A DNA stretch of 40,919 bases, taken from the NCBI RefSeq assembly GCF_000960765.1, contig NZ_JYNH01000026.1, positions 1-40,919 on the forward strand. The letters are read 5' to 3'. Shown in pieces: positions 8,708-17,405 of the stretch (the first letter of the stretch is position 1; every line of letters begins with the position of its first letter). This stretch comes from Desulfosporosinus sp. I2. GTDB taxonomy: Bacteria; Bacillota; Desulfitobacteriia; Desulfitobacteriales; Desulfitobacteriaceae. The notes below the pieces were generated by a model. The model had not been told where the DNA came from. It saw only the letters and a list, made by a program, of their open reading frames with translations, and did not search any database. A program made the translations under genes and the position numbers.

Positions 8708-10072
8708 TTAGCGGAGCTTCTGAGTGAGCAGATAAGCATCGACTAAGGCAATGCGCTCTCCCATGGGTTTCAAACGGAAAAGCAAGCGTATAAGTTCTTT
8801 TGCCAACCGATCCGAATCGTGGCGCACAACATTTCCCTCTTGCACTAAATTTGCCTCAAAATACTTGGCACCCAATTGCTGAACGACCTTAGGATCCGCA
8901 ATCACCGGAACGGCTTCTTCCACGATGTAGCGCTTGAGAAGTGTATCCGTAATCTCTCCCTTAGTAGCCAGTACCGCATCGACGAAGCCCGCTCCGCAGT
9001 GGTCCAGAATCGCTCTAAGGTGATCAGACACTCGATAACCGTCCGTCTCACCTTTTTCTGTCATGACATTACATACATAGACACAAGGGGCGTTCACTTC
9101 TCGAATTTTATCTCTAAGACCTTTGACGAGTAAATTCGGCAGAACGCTTGTATAAAGGCTACCCGGACCTAAAACAATAAGATCAGCTTCCTCAAGTGCC
9201 CGCATAGCATCTGGTAATGGTTTGCAATCACTCGGTTCAAGGTAAACTTTATTGATTTTTCCCTCGGTCAACCGAATTGAAGTCTCTCCTGTTACTCGAG
9301 TCCCATCCTCTAAATCTGCCATAAGTACCACTTGGTCTAACGTCGAGGGGAATACCTTACCACGTAGAGCAAACACTTTGCTAACCTGTTCAATCCCTTT
9401 CTGAAAATCTCCAAAGGTATCAGTTAGCCCTGCCAAAAGCAGGTTACCCAAGCTATGCCCTTTAAGCTCACCGCTATCAAAACGGTAAGAGAAGAGAGTG
9501 TCCATAATATCTTCAGTATCAGCCAAGGCCACCAGACAACTGCGTACATCTCCGGGGGGTTGGATACCCATTTCATCCCGTAATTTCCCTGAGCTACCAC
9601 CATCATCCGAAACAGTGACAATCGCTGTCAGATTACATGTATAGTGCTTAAGTCCGCTCAGAAGGGCTGAGAGCCCAGTCCCACCACCTACTACGACAAT
9701 CTTTGGTCCTCTCTTTAAATAATGACGAGCATATATTACATCTACAATTCTTCCTTCGTTTTCAGGAAGCACCGACGAAATAATAGAGTAAAGCATTCGT
9801 TTAAAACCTATAATAATTAAGAGGATCCCAAAAAGACTGACAACAACACCCGTTGGTACGGCTATATGCCTAGTGCTACCCGTTATACGATATATGACTT
9901 CACGGAACTGTAACTCAGCATAGCCAATGGCTACCCCATCATTCATAACAGAAAACCCTGTTGCGAAAAGGAAAATTCCAAGAACTGCCAGCATAAACCA
10001 ACGTTTTACCCTTAAATTAGGGTAGAGCCATTTTAAAAATCTTGAAAACCTCTCACGATTTTCAGTTTTCAT
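8708..10072 (-). CDS. yvcK: YvcK/GlmR-family regulator with N-terminal membrane anchor
   Basis: A 454-residue protein. Residues from about 122 are a CofD-like YvcK domain, recognised by PKIVVVGGGTGLSALLSGLK, TVSDDGGSSGKLRDE and PPGDVRSCLVALAD. YvcK (GlmR) binds UDP-GlcNAc and controls the flow of carbon into peptidoglycan precursors in Bacillus. The usual protein is about 320 residues. Here an extra 120 residues carry two membrane segments (about 25-42 and 72-90), so this one is probably fixed to the membrane. The ATG overlaps the rapZ stop by four bases (ATGA), so it is coupled to rapZ. Confidence 0.93.
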   Translation of the reverse strand: MKTENRERFSRFLKWLYPNLRVKRWFMLAVLGIFLFATGFSVMNDGVAIGYAELQFREVIYRITGSTRHIAVPTGVVVSLFGILLIIIGFKRMLYSIISSVLPENEGRIVDVIYARHYLKRGPKIVVVGGGTGLSALLSGLKHYTCNLTAIVTVSDDGGSSGKLRDEMGIQPPGDVRSCLVALADTEDIMDTLFSYRFDSGELKGHSLGNLLLAGLTDTFGDFQKGIEQVSKVFALRGKVFPSTLDQVVLMADLEDGTRVTGETSIRLTEGKINKVYLEPSDCKPLPDAMRALEEADLIVLGPGSLYTSVLPNLLVKGLRDKIREVNAPCVYVCNVMTEKGETDGYRVSDHLRAILDHCGAGFVDAVLATKGEITDTLLKRYIVEEAVPVIADPKVVQQLGAKYFEANLVQEGNVVRHDSDRLAKELIRLLFRLKPMGERIALVDAYLLTQKLR

Positions 10073-10962
10073 CGCGCCGTTCCACCCTTTTGATTTATTG
10101 TGGCGTCCCGATGTTTAACGGTGATGGCGTAATTCCGCTCCCTAAGAAATTGCCCCACTCTATCCGCAATAGCTACCGAGCGATGTTGTCCTCCTGTACA
10201 GCCAATTCCAATTACTAAGTGGGTTTTACCCTCTTTGATATAGTTAGGGAGGATATATTCAAGCAGGGCCAAGTATTTTTCCATAAATTCTTGGGCCATT
10301 TGATTGCCAAAGACATAGTCTCTCACTAACGCGTGCTCACCAGTCAGGGAACGTAACGTTTCAACATAATAGGGATTCGGAAGAAAGCGTACATCCATAA
10401 CCAGGTCCGCGTCCATCGGGATGCCATACTTAAAACCAAAGGATATCACAGAGACAGCCATTTGATCGAGCCCCTGAGACTTACAAAAAAGTTCTGCTAC
10501 TTGAGTCCGAAGTTGCTGGGCACTTAAGCAAGACGTGTCGATTATATTGTCAGCCCGGATTCTCAGCTCCTCAAGCTGCTGTCGTTCGGCTTGAATTCCA
10601 TCTAATACTCGTCCATGTGGAGACAAAGGATGACGCCGACGGGATTCTTTATAACGACGAATTAATGTTTCATCGGATGCATCGAGAAAGAGAACTTCGA
10701 GACGAAAGCCTTCCTTTTCAAGATTGGCTAAGGCCTCACTCAATGAGGAAAAGAATTCCCCTCCACGCAAATCACAAACAATCGCGGCTTTAGAAACTTT
10801 TCCTCGGGACTGGGCACAAAGCTCAGCAAATTTCACCAGAAACGTAGGGGGTAAATTATCAACACAGAAAAATCCTTGGTCTTCAAGACTTTGCATGGCC
10901 TGAGTCCTTCCCGCTCCTGATAACCCTGTGATGACAATGAGTTCCAATCCTTGTTTATTCAC
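10069..10962 (-). CDS. rapZ: RapZ/YvcJ nucleotide-binding protein
   Basis: A 297-residue P-loop protein of the RapZ/YvcJ family. The N-terminal NTPase has a Walker A GLSGAGRT followed by SLEDQGFFCVDNLPP. The C-terminal domain carries KYGIPMDADLVMDVRFLPNP and IGIGCTGGQHRSV. Start choice: AGGAGG lies eight bases before the GTG at 10962, whereas the GTG at 10971 overlaps the ribosome site. In E. coli RapZ controls glucosamine-6-phosphate synthase through a small RNA; Bacillus YvcJ hydrolyses nucleotides. Oddity: the usual Walker A lysine (GAGKT/S) is arginine (codon AGG), a variant I also recall from actinobacterial members. Confidence 0.94.
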   Translation of the reverse strand: MNKQGLELIVITGLSGAGRTQAMQSLEDQGFFCVDNLPPTFLVKFAELCAQSRGKVSKAAIVCDLRGGEFFSSLSEALANLEKEGFRLEVLFLDASDETLIRRYKESRRRHPLSPHGRVLDGIQAERQQLEELRIRADNIIDTSCLSAQQLRTQVAELFCKSQGLDQMAVSVISFGFKYGIPMDADLVMDVRFLPNPYYVETLRSLTGEHALVRDYVFGNQMAQEFMEKYLALLEYILPNYIKEGKTHLVIGIGCTGGQHRSVAIADRVGQFLRERNYAITVKHRDATINQKGGTAR

Positions 10963-10987
10963 TAGTATCACCTCCTACTTTAGTCGA

Positions 10988-12190
10988 TTATGGCAGTTCG
11001 CTTTTGGCTAAAATCTTTCCAGCCTGTTCTTGGGCACTGACCAGAGCCTCTAAAGGAGCTACGTTGCCAGTTAAGGCATTACTCCACGCCGAATCTTGTA
11101 GTGGAATCAGCTTCCATTCTAGAGCATCTCCGTCTAAGGCCCATGCCTTGCTAAAGGCCAACTTCGCCTGCGGAAAAACCCCTTTCTGTGCTTCTGGCCG
11201 TTGGTAGAACCCTGTATTGGCAGGAAGAAGACGTCCTGCTTCCTGCATTGCCCCTTCGACCTCTGGTGTGAGCAAAGCTTTTTCCACGATTTGAATTGCC
11301 GCCGTCATCGTTTCATTCGTTTTAATGGCCGAATTCGCGATCCCGAGGGTCGTTCCAAGCAGTGGCTGTCCCTGTCCATTGACTAAATCAGAAAGCAGAA
11401 TACATCCCCATGGGACATTCAGTTGAGTCAACGATTTTGCAACACTTGCCCCTGCTAGCATATAAGGAGTTTGACCACTGGAAAACGCAGAAAGCGCTGC
11501 CGGATCAATCCGCAGAGCATTAGCACTCTTCCAGGTCAAAAGCTGTTGAAGAAATGCTACATTGCTAGGATCATCTAAGACTGGAACTCCTCCATTCATC
11601 AACCTTCCACCCTGACCATTCCACCATGCTGAAAGTGTGGCAGTATTTGAGGCAGCGACGGAAACCCCTCCTTTCGCGGAGAATAAGTCCGTCAAATTGA
11701 CTGGAACCCCAACTGTATCTGTCCTGAAAAAAAGCAAAGGAACATCGGTTAACCAAGGAAGGCCATACCCCTTCCCACCAAATCGAAAACCTTGCGAAGC
11801 TGCAGGAAACCCCTCTTGATCCTGGTACGCAGCGGGTGCCAAGGCCCCCTTTTCATAGAGCTGATGGATAATCTCCCGAGAGGCAATGAATAGTTCCGGA
11901 CCTTCTCCTCCCGCTTCTGCTTGATAGGAAGTGGCAACAAAATTTTGCTCTGGAACGTAGCTAAGTTTAATGATCACCTCAGGATGGGCCTGCGCAATCA
12001 TTTGAGCTTGAGCTTGTAACGCCTGGGCTTCTGTTCCTTGCAAGGAATGCCAGACGTCCACCACGTCAGGCGCCGGCCCACCTGGTTGTCCTGTCTGAGG
12101 TGCCCTTGTACACCCCGCAACCAAAAGGGCTATAACCAATATACAAAACCAGCGCATGATCGTCTGGTATAAACTAGTTTGGGTTGTCAT
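10988..12190 (-). CDS. Extracellular solute-binding lipoprotein (sugar-type, orphan)
   Basis: A 400-residue family 1 solute-binding protein. Residues 12-27 form a lipoprotein signal (MRWFCILVIALLVAGC). The mature start PDVVDVWHSLQGTEAQALQAQ is typical of maltose/glycerol-phosphate-type binding proteins, as is the alternation of PWLTDVPLLFFRTD and MLAGASVAK. I prefer the ATG at 12190 (GGAG nine bases upstream) over the one at 12205, which directly abuts the stop of the upstream radical SAM gene; both are possible. No permease or ATPase sits next to it, so it either serves a transporter encoded elsewhere or acts as a sensor. It lies just upstream of rapZ. Confidence 0.82.
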   Translation of the reverse strand: MTTQTSLYQTIMRWFCILVIALLVAGCTRAPQTGQPGGPAPDVVDVWHSLQGTEAQALQAQAQMIAQAHPEVIIKLSYVPEQNFVATSYQAEAGGEGPELFIASREIIHQLYEKGALAPAAYQDQEGFPAASQGFRFGGKGYGLPWLTDVPLLFFRTDTVGVPVNLTDLFSAKGGVSVAASNTATLSAWWNGQGGRLMNGGVPVLDDPSNVAFLQQLLTWKSANALRIDPAALSAFSSGQTPYMLAGASVAKSLTQLNVPWGCILLSDLVNGQGQPLLGTTLGIANSAIKTNETMTAAIQIVEKALLTPEVEGAMQEAGRLLPANTGFYQRPEAQKGVFPQAKLAFSKAWALDGDALEWKLIPLQDSAWSNALTGNVAPLEALVSAQEQAGKILAKSELP

Positions 12191-12205
12191 TGTACTGCAC
12201 TCCAT

Positions 12206-13978
12206 TCAACCTTTGTACTGGTAAGCCTTTACGTTCCCCTGTTGATAGTAGAAAAGATACCAGCATGGTCTTGAGGATTGACCGACATGCACTATATCAG
12301 TCGTGAAATAGGCGACTGCCGTGTTGCGGATCCACTGCCGCCGGTCCATTTGACCGAGCTCCGGAATTACTGTTTTCCAATAAGCATCTCTTCGAATCTC
12401 TTCCTGAATTATTCTCCAGGAATCTGCCGTATCTCCCCACTCCAGACTGTATTCTAGGTCAAGATAGTCGGGAATGAGGTTCGGACGTTCCCACAGATAG
12501 TAATCAAATCGTAGGGCATCTCGAATTTTAGACCAAGAAAGGCCTTCACAAGGATCTTTTTGAGTTTGGAATTTCTGAAGAAATTCCCAAAGTTTATCAA
12601 AGAGGGCTTTGCCCTGCCACTGACGCTTAAACCAACCACGTTGCTGCCAAAGTTCTGCAAACTCATGATAAAAGTCAAACGGTGTTGGGAATAGCTCAGT
12701 GATTTCGCGTAAGGCGTGTAAAAACTTCCCTGAATTATAATATTTATCGAGGACCTCTTCGATGCGATGTAATTGAAGTATTTCGCTATGTGACAAAACC
12801 GAGGTCTCTAAAATTGTATAAGGTGGATCTGGTGTAAATACGAGACCATAGCGCTCGCTTTGCTGACGTAGCCCAGATCCTTTAAGTACTTTTAAAAATC
12901 CTAGCTGAAGCATATCTGGCTTAACTGTGTAAACATCGTTAAACGAGGTTCGGAAGTTTGTCCAGTTTTCGAGGGGCAACCCAGCAATCAAATCAAGGTG
13001 AAGCGGAATCCCCATGGTTTGAATTTTGGGGATGAATTTGTTCCATTTTTCAAAGTTTTGAGGTCGTGATACAATCTCCAAAGTCGGTGGGTAGGTTGAC
13101 TGTACGCCAATCTCTAATTGGAGCAATCCTGGCGGGTAGTTTCTAAAATAATCCAGCCATTCTTCATTTAATAGATCCCCTGCCATCTCACAGTGAACCC
13201 TTATTTTTAGGGCATCCGGGTGCTTCTCACTCTCTTCTCGTACAATGTCCAAAATGTGCATAGCATGATGTTGATGCGCATTAAACGTTCGATCTACAAA
13301 CTTAATAATACGGGCGCCCTTTTCCAGCAAGTGCCGAAACATCCAGCGGAACCTCTCGGGTTCCAAAAATCGAACCCCCCGGAAGGTTGAGGACAAGCAG
13401 TACTGACAGTTAAAAGGACATCCTCTCGTTGTTTCAACATAGACAAGCCGTCCTGTAAAATCTTCTACCTCCGCATAGGGAAAGGGTAGCTCGTTTAGAT
13501 CGAGAGGATTTGCACAGGTAGCATTAACAACAACTTTCTCAGGCTCTCTCCATGCTATGCCTAGAACACTAGAAAGATCACGACCCTCTTGCCATGTCTT
13601 TAGTAACTCTAAAAAAGCTCGTTCCCCTTCTCCGAGAACAAGGGCATCCACCTCGGAATGCATGGATAGAAACTCTTCGGCCCCGAACGAAACTTCCGGG
13701 CCACCCATCACAAACTTTACATCTGAACAGACCGGGCGGAGTTTCCTAACGACCGCCATGATTTCCTTCAGATTCCAAATATAACATGAAAAGCCAACGA
13801 CATCGGCCTTGGCTTCATAGATTTCCCCTGCAATTCGATCTAAATGATCGTTAATGCTAAATTCCATGAGCAAACTATCAGGAAAATCAGCGCGTATCCC
13901 TTCCCGCAAATAGCGAAGGGCTAGATTTGTATGGACATATTTTGCATTGAGGGCCACCAAGAGAATACGCAATAACAA
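12206..13978 (-). CDS. B12-binding domain radical SAM protein (DUF4080 type)
   Basis: A 590-residue protein. The N-terminal 130 residues look like a cobalamin-binding Rossmann domain (ILLVALNAKYVHTNLALRYL to VLGEGERAF). A radical SAM core follows with the cluster motif TRGCPFNCQYC (Cys187, Cys191, Cys194) and GVQS about 100 residues later. The C-terminal 200 residues match the DUF4080 architecture as I remember it. The family uses a [4Fe-4S] cluster and S-adenosylmethionine; many B12 members are methyltransferases, but the substrate of this subgroup is unknown. Its stop directly abuts the alternative start of the following lipoprotein gene. Confidence 0.86.
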   Translation of the reverse strand: MLLRILLVALNAKYVHTNLALRYLREGIRADFPDSLLMEFSINDHLDRIAGEIYEAKADVVGFSCYIWNLKEIMAVVRKLRPVCSDVKFVMGGPEVSFGAEEFLSMHSEVDALVLGEGERAFLELLKTWQEGRDLSSVLGIAWREPEKVVVNATCANPLDLNELPFPYAEVEDFTGRLVYVETTRGCPFNCQYCLSSTFRGVRFLEPERFRWMFRHLLEKGARIIKFVDRTFNAHQHHAMHILDIVREESEKHPDALKIRVHCEMAGDLLNEEWLDYFRNYPPGLLQLEIGVQSTYPPTLEIVSRPQNFEKWNKFIPKIQTMGIPLHLDLIAGLPLENWTNFRTSFNDVYTVKPDMLQLGFLKVLKGSGLRQQSERYGLVFTPDPPYTILETSVLSHSEILQLHRIEEVLDKYYNSGKFLHALREITELFPTPFDFYHEFAELWQQRGWFKRQWQGKALFDKLWEFLQKFQTQKDPCEGLSWSKIRDALRFDYYLWERPNLIPDYLDLEYSLEWGDTADSWRIIQEEIRRDAYWKTVIPELGQMDRRQWIRNTAVAYFTTDIVHVGQSSRPCWYLFYYQQGNVKAYQYKG

Positions 13979-14026
13979 AAACCCCCTTCTCCTTAAGTAT
14001 AGCGGTTTAGCGCCTCTAATGCAATT

Positions 14027-14046
14027 CTTGTGCCAGTTAGCACAAG
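14027..14046. repeat. Short inverted repeat upstream of the radical SAM gene
   Basis: Arms CTTGTGC and GCACAAG with a six-base loop, about 50 bases ahead of the radical SAM start. It may be a leader hairpin or an operator. Confidence 0.4.
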
Positions 14047-14126
14047 TGAAGCAACTTTCCTGTTTCCTATAACCTAGATGATCATAGTCTAGCAGTGCAC
14101 TTCGGAAGAACTACCCTTATCCAATT

Positions 14127-14158
14127 ATTGTATATAACTTTGAATAGTTATATACAAT
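14127..14158. promoter_or_regulatory. Perfect 13-bp AT-rich inverted repeat
   Basis: ATTGTATATAACT (14127-14139), six-base loop, AGTTATATACAAT (14146-14158). It lies between the deacetylase gene and the radical SAM gene, in the upstream region of the latter. The symmetry and spacing suit a dimeric repressor site; a transcript hairpin is the alternative. Confidence 0.5.
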
Positions 14159-14176
14159 GCAGGTGCTTCCCCCATT

Positions 14177-14211
14177 AAAAAGATACCTATAGAATCTATA
14201 GATATCTTTTT
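14177..14211. terminator. Terminator hairpin after the deacetylase gene
   Basis: Arms AAAAAGATACCTATAG and CTATAGATATCTTTTT match at 15 of 16 positions with a three-base loop. Flanking A and T runs make it able to act in both directions. It follows the stop of the polysaccharide deacetylase gene by 24 bases. Confidence 0.7.
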
Positions 14212-14234
14212 AAAGAGATACAATTGCAGACAAC

Positions 14235-15239
14235 TTAGCTATTAAATCCACCCGGAAAAAGGATCGGAGCAACCTTTTGTGTAATTACCCCGAAGGAAAA
14301 ACCCTGCTGTTTGAGGTAATCAACAATCTTTGGTAGAGCATCAACGGTAGTGGTCTTAACTCCGGCATCATGCATCAAGATAATGACCCTCGATTTACCA
14401 GGCACTTGGGTTTGGATATTTTGAATAAGTTGGTCTGCCGGGACGAGAGGGGCTGCTGCATCTCCACTGCTAACATTCCAGTCATAGACTAAGTAATCTG
14501 CAGCATCGAGTGTGTTGTAATAATTCACATGGAAATGCCCTTGTGTTCCTCCAGGCGCGCGAACAATTCGTGGGCGAACTCCAATCGTCTTAAAAATAAC
14601 TTCTTCCGATTGTTTAATTTCTGCTAGGAAAGTTTCCGGACTACGATAAACCGAGTGATAATCATGGCTGTAGCTATGGTTACCAATTCCCTGTCCTTGC
14701 TCATATTCTGCTTTCAAGAGGTCAGGATGCCGCGCTACTTGACTTCCCAATACAAAAAATGTTGCTTTGATATCCTCATCCTTTAGAATCTTAAGGATGC
14801 GGGGGGTCGTTTCTGGATAAGGACCGTCATCAAACGTTAAGTAAGCAATTTTTTCTGGCTCGACATCAAACACTCTCAAACGCATAGCTAGCCCTGGTGC
14901 ACTCGGCGGAGTTCCATCTAAACCATAAAACGGATGAATTGGAGTATCGGGAGGGGACTTAGGAGGCACGGGGAAGGTCGGGGTTTCATCAGCCTTTTTC
15001 TCTGTTATTGGTTCTGTTGTTGGGGCTGGTGCTGTTGTTGGTGCTAAAGATTCAGGAATAGCTGTATCCTTCCCCTCATTTGTTATCCCTGGCTCTTGGG
15101 GAGATTTAGCAGCCTTTCCTAAAGAGGGAACTGAATCCATAGTAAGATAATCCTGTTGGCAACCACTAAGAAATAGACTCATTAAAATCATCAGCATCAC
15201 GAGGGTTACGTGCCACACTCGCCAATGTATTGTCAGCAC
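14235..15239 (-). CDS. Polysaccharide deacetylase lipoprotein (NodB domain)
   Basis: A 334-residue lipoprotein with lipobox LSGC (Cys27), a proline/threonine-rich linker to about residue 110 and a NodB carbohydrate esterase family 4 domain from about 125. Catalytic motifs are intact: TFDDGP (135-140), the zinc-binding HSYSH, RAPGG, and ILMHD near the end. It is expected to deacetylate N-acetyl sugars in peptidoglycan or another cell-surface glycan, outside the membrane. The GTG start has only a weak ribosome site. No linked gene suggests a specific target. Confidence 0.9.
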   Translation of the reverse strand: MLTIHWRVWHVTLVMLMILMSLFLSGCQQDYLTMDSVPSLGKAAKSPQEPGITNEGKDTAIPESLAPTTAPAPTTEPITEKKADETPTFPVPPKSPPDTPIHPFYGLDGTPPSAPGLAMRLRVFDVEPEKIAYLTFDDGPYPETTPRILKILKDEDIKATFFVLGSQVARHPDLLKAEYEQGQGIGNHSYSHDYHSVYRSPETFLAEIKQSEEVIFKTIGVRPRIVRAPGGTQGHFHVNYYNTLDAADYLVYDWNVSSGDAAAPLVPADQLIQNIQTQVPGKSRVIILMHDAGVKTTTVDALPKIVDYLKQQGFSFGVITQKVAPILFPGGFNS

Positions 15240-15258
15240 TTTTCGTTCCCACTTTCTC

Positions 15259-15307
15259 GATATTCGAGGTTCGTTGTTCGTTTACGTGGTTCAACTTTCG
15301 AATATAG
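15259..15307. repeat. Heptanucleotide tandem repeat, GAnnTTC type (locus 2)
   Basis: Units GATATTC, GAGGTTC, GTTGTTC, a six-base GTTTAC, GTGGTTC, AACTTTC, GAATATA. It sits just upstream of the deacetylase start. The rest of the gap to 15436 holds the small palindromes CCCTAATTAGGG and ATTCGCGAAT and nothing else I recognise. Confidence 0.75.
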
Positions 15308-15436
15308 CGTCATCGTGCATCTAACCCTAATTAGGGCAACCTATATTCCATGGTGTACGGCTGACGTGAATAGCTTCCTCTAATTCTATTCTGTCATTCG
15401 CGAATAGTGCTTGGACCGATATTTTTTATTATTAGA

Positions 15437-16435
15437 TCAATACAGCACATCCATGTTAATATCATCAAGCGTTGAACAACCCGTAAGAATCATGGCCTGT
15501 TTTAGTTCATTGGACATTCTCCTAAGAACTAAGGAGACTCCCTCTGCGCCTCCACCATACCCAGCAATAACTAGAGGTCTTCCGATCATAACTGCATCTG
15601 CGCCTAATGCTAACATCTTTAAAATATCAACACCCGTTCGGACTCCCCCGTCAACGATTACCGGAATTCGTCCATCCAAAGCCGCAGCGATTTCTGGCAG
15701 AACTTCAGCAGTTCCAGGAGTATGATCGAGTACCCTTCCACCATGATTAGAGACTACAATCGCCGCAGCTCCGACTTCAAGTGCTATTTCCGCTTCGCTC
15801 ACCGTCATGATTCCCTTAATGATAAACGGCAAAGAGGTACTGGAAATAATTTCTTTCATTTCTTCTTTACTCTTTGGGCCAACTTTAATAGTGACTAGGC
15901 CGGCAGCATCTATATCCATGCCCACAGCCAAAGCTCCTGCCTCCTCAGCTCGACGGAGAGAGTTAAGAATCTCATCCTGATTCCGCGGTTTCATGAAGGG
16001 GATGCCTTGTCCTTGAGCTTTTGCAATAACATCAACCCCTGCCAGATACATCGCCGGATCTGGTGCATCTCCAGTACACCCCAACGCTCCTGATGTTAAA
16101 CAACCCTGAATCATAGCTTCAGCCCATTCATCTTCGTTTAGGGCTCCACCCATGTTGAAATTATTCCCAGTAATAGGTGCCCCGAGAATTGGAGTTTTAA
16201 GTTCTTGACCAAAGAGTCTGATCTGTGTATCGGGATGTGTGGCACTATGCAACGTCCTCATATTAATGCGAAAAGCTGCTAAAGCCTCAACATTGTTTCT
16301 AAACGATGCCCCCGTTCCCATTCCGCCCATGCCTGGCACCTCCCCAGCACAGGCCTTACCATTACACTCTGGACAAACCCGACAATATCCCTTGAGCTTT
16401 TCCCGTGCTGTTTGGCGAAGAGTTTTTATATTCAT
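15437..16435 (-). CDS. FMN-dependent alpha-hydroxy-acid dehydrogenase family protein
   Basis: A 332-residue TIM-barrel flavoprotein of the lactate dehydrogenase/glycolate oxidase/IPP isomerase-2 superfamily. The C-terminal FMN-phosphate region is clear: VVSNHGGRVLDHTPGT, VIVDGGVRTGVDILKMLALGA and VMIGRPLVIAGYGGG. The HGGR histidine and arginine are the usual catalytic pair. Unusual is the N-terminal cysteine cluster Cys18, Cys21, Cys24, Cys29 (CRVCPECNGKAC), which could bind an iron-sulfur cluster or zinc. GGAGG precedes the ATG. The substrate is unknown, and no electron-transfer partner is adjacent. Confidence 0.85.
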   Translation of the reverse strand: MNIKTLRQTAREKLKGYCRVCPECNGKACAGEVPGMGGMGTGASFRNNVEALAAFRINMRTLHSATHPDTQIRLFGQELKTPILGAPITGNNFNMGGALNEDEWAEAMIQGCLTSGALGCTGDAPDPAMYLAGVDVIAKAQGQGIPFMKPRNQDEILNSLRRAEEAGALAVGMDIDAAGLVTIKVGPKSKEEMKEIISSTSLPFIIKGIMTVSEAEIALEVGAAAIVVSNHGGRVLDHTPGTAEVLPEIAAALDGRIPVIVDGGVRTGVDILKMLALGADAVMIGRPLVIAGYGGGAEGVSLVLRRMSNELKQAMILTGCSTLDDINMDVLY

Positions 16436-16458
16436 CCGATAATCCTCCGATCAATTTC

Positions 16459-16493
16459 GATGTTCGATATTCGAGGTTCGAAGTTCGATTTTA
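16459..16493. repeat. Heptanucleotide tandem repeat, GAnnTTC type (locus 3)
   Basis: Units GATGTTC, GATATTC, GAGGTTC, GAAGTTC, GATTTTA, filling most of the gap between the HAD gene and the FMN oxidoreductase gene. Confidence 0.85.
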
Positions 16494-16515
16494 CTAACTC
16501 ACTACTTATAAACCT

Positions 16516-17328
16516 TCAACCATCCATTCCGAGCACATATCGTTCAATGGCCTCTGCCACTCCATCTTCTTCATTTGAAGCAGTAACGATATCCGCCAGC
16601 TCTTTTATTTCGACGCGAGCATTTCCCATTGCTACACCCATACCCGCATATTGAATCATTTCTAAATCATTAAAGCTATCCCCAATTGCCATAACCTCCT
16701 CTTGAACGATTCCGAACTGTTTTGCCAAAGCGGCTAAAGCAACGCCTTTATTGACTGAGCACTCGGTTATTTCTAGAAAATGGGGTTTCGATTTTGTGAT
16801 ATGGACCTTTTTACCGTAGCCTTGCTTCAAATAAAGAGCCAACTGGTCAAGCACGGCTTCCTCTCCAATCAGAAGAATCTTCTCCACACCTTCGGGTTCT
16901 TGGGAAAGCAAAACTGATAGATCCCTCTCTTCAATGTGGACACTTGCGATCTTAGCATACTCGCGAGACCATTCATTCAGTTGTGACGCAACAACACGGT
17001 CTTTGAGGTACACTTGACCATAAATACCACGTTTTGCAACATCCTCGACGATTTCAGCAGCGAGTGCACTTGGAATAACTCTCCTAAACAGGATTTCACC
17101 ACTTAAAACCTGCTGGATCATCGCCCCGTGGTAGGTGATGACTGGAACATCGACCCCTAGTTGCAGAGCGTAAGGGCGTGTAGAAATGGGCATTCGCCCG
17201 GTAGCAATCGTCATTTTAACCCCTCGTGCTTGAGCTTTTTGAATGGCTTTTACTACTCTTGGGGAAATTGTCCAATCATCCCTAAGCAATGTGTCATCAA
17301 GATCCATGGCGACTAAACGAATCGTCAA
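16516..17328 (-). CDS. Cof-type HAD family phosphatase
   Basis: A 270-residue haloacid dehalogenase-like hydrolase of the Cof/type IIB group. Motif I is MDLDDTLL at residues 8-15 (nucleophile Asp9), motif II ATGR, and the motif III/IV region is KGVALAALAKQFGI followed by AIGDSFNDLEMIQYAG. Members dephosphorylate sugar phosphates, pyridoxal phosphate or flavin precursors in the cytoplasm; the substrate cannot be predicted. The TTG start has AAGGAG ten bases upstream. It lies between uvrA and the FMN protein, in the same direction. Confidence 0.9.
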   Translation of the reverse strand: MTIRLVAMDLDDTLLRDDWTISPRVVKAIQKAQARGVKMTIATGRMPISTRPYALQLGVDVPVITYHGAMIQQVLSGEILFRRVIPSALAAEIVEDVAKRGIYGQVYLKDRVVASQLNEWSREYAKIASVHIEERDLSVLLSQEPEGVEKILLIGEEAVLDQLALYLKQGYGKKVHITKSKPHFLEITECSVNKGVALAALAKQFGIVQEEVMAIGDSFNDLEMIQYAGMGVAMGNARVEIKELADIVTASNEEDGVAEAIERYVLGMDG

Positions 17329-17405
17329 AACTCTTTCACTCCTTAAGTAATACCGAAGAACGGCAATTATTTCACGAGTCTAGGTGTACAAACCTTACCT
17401 ATCCA

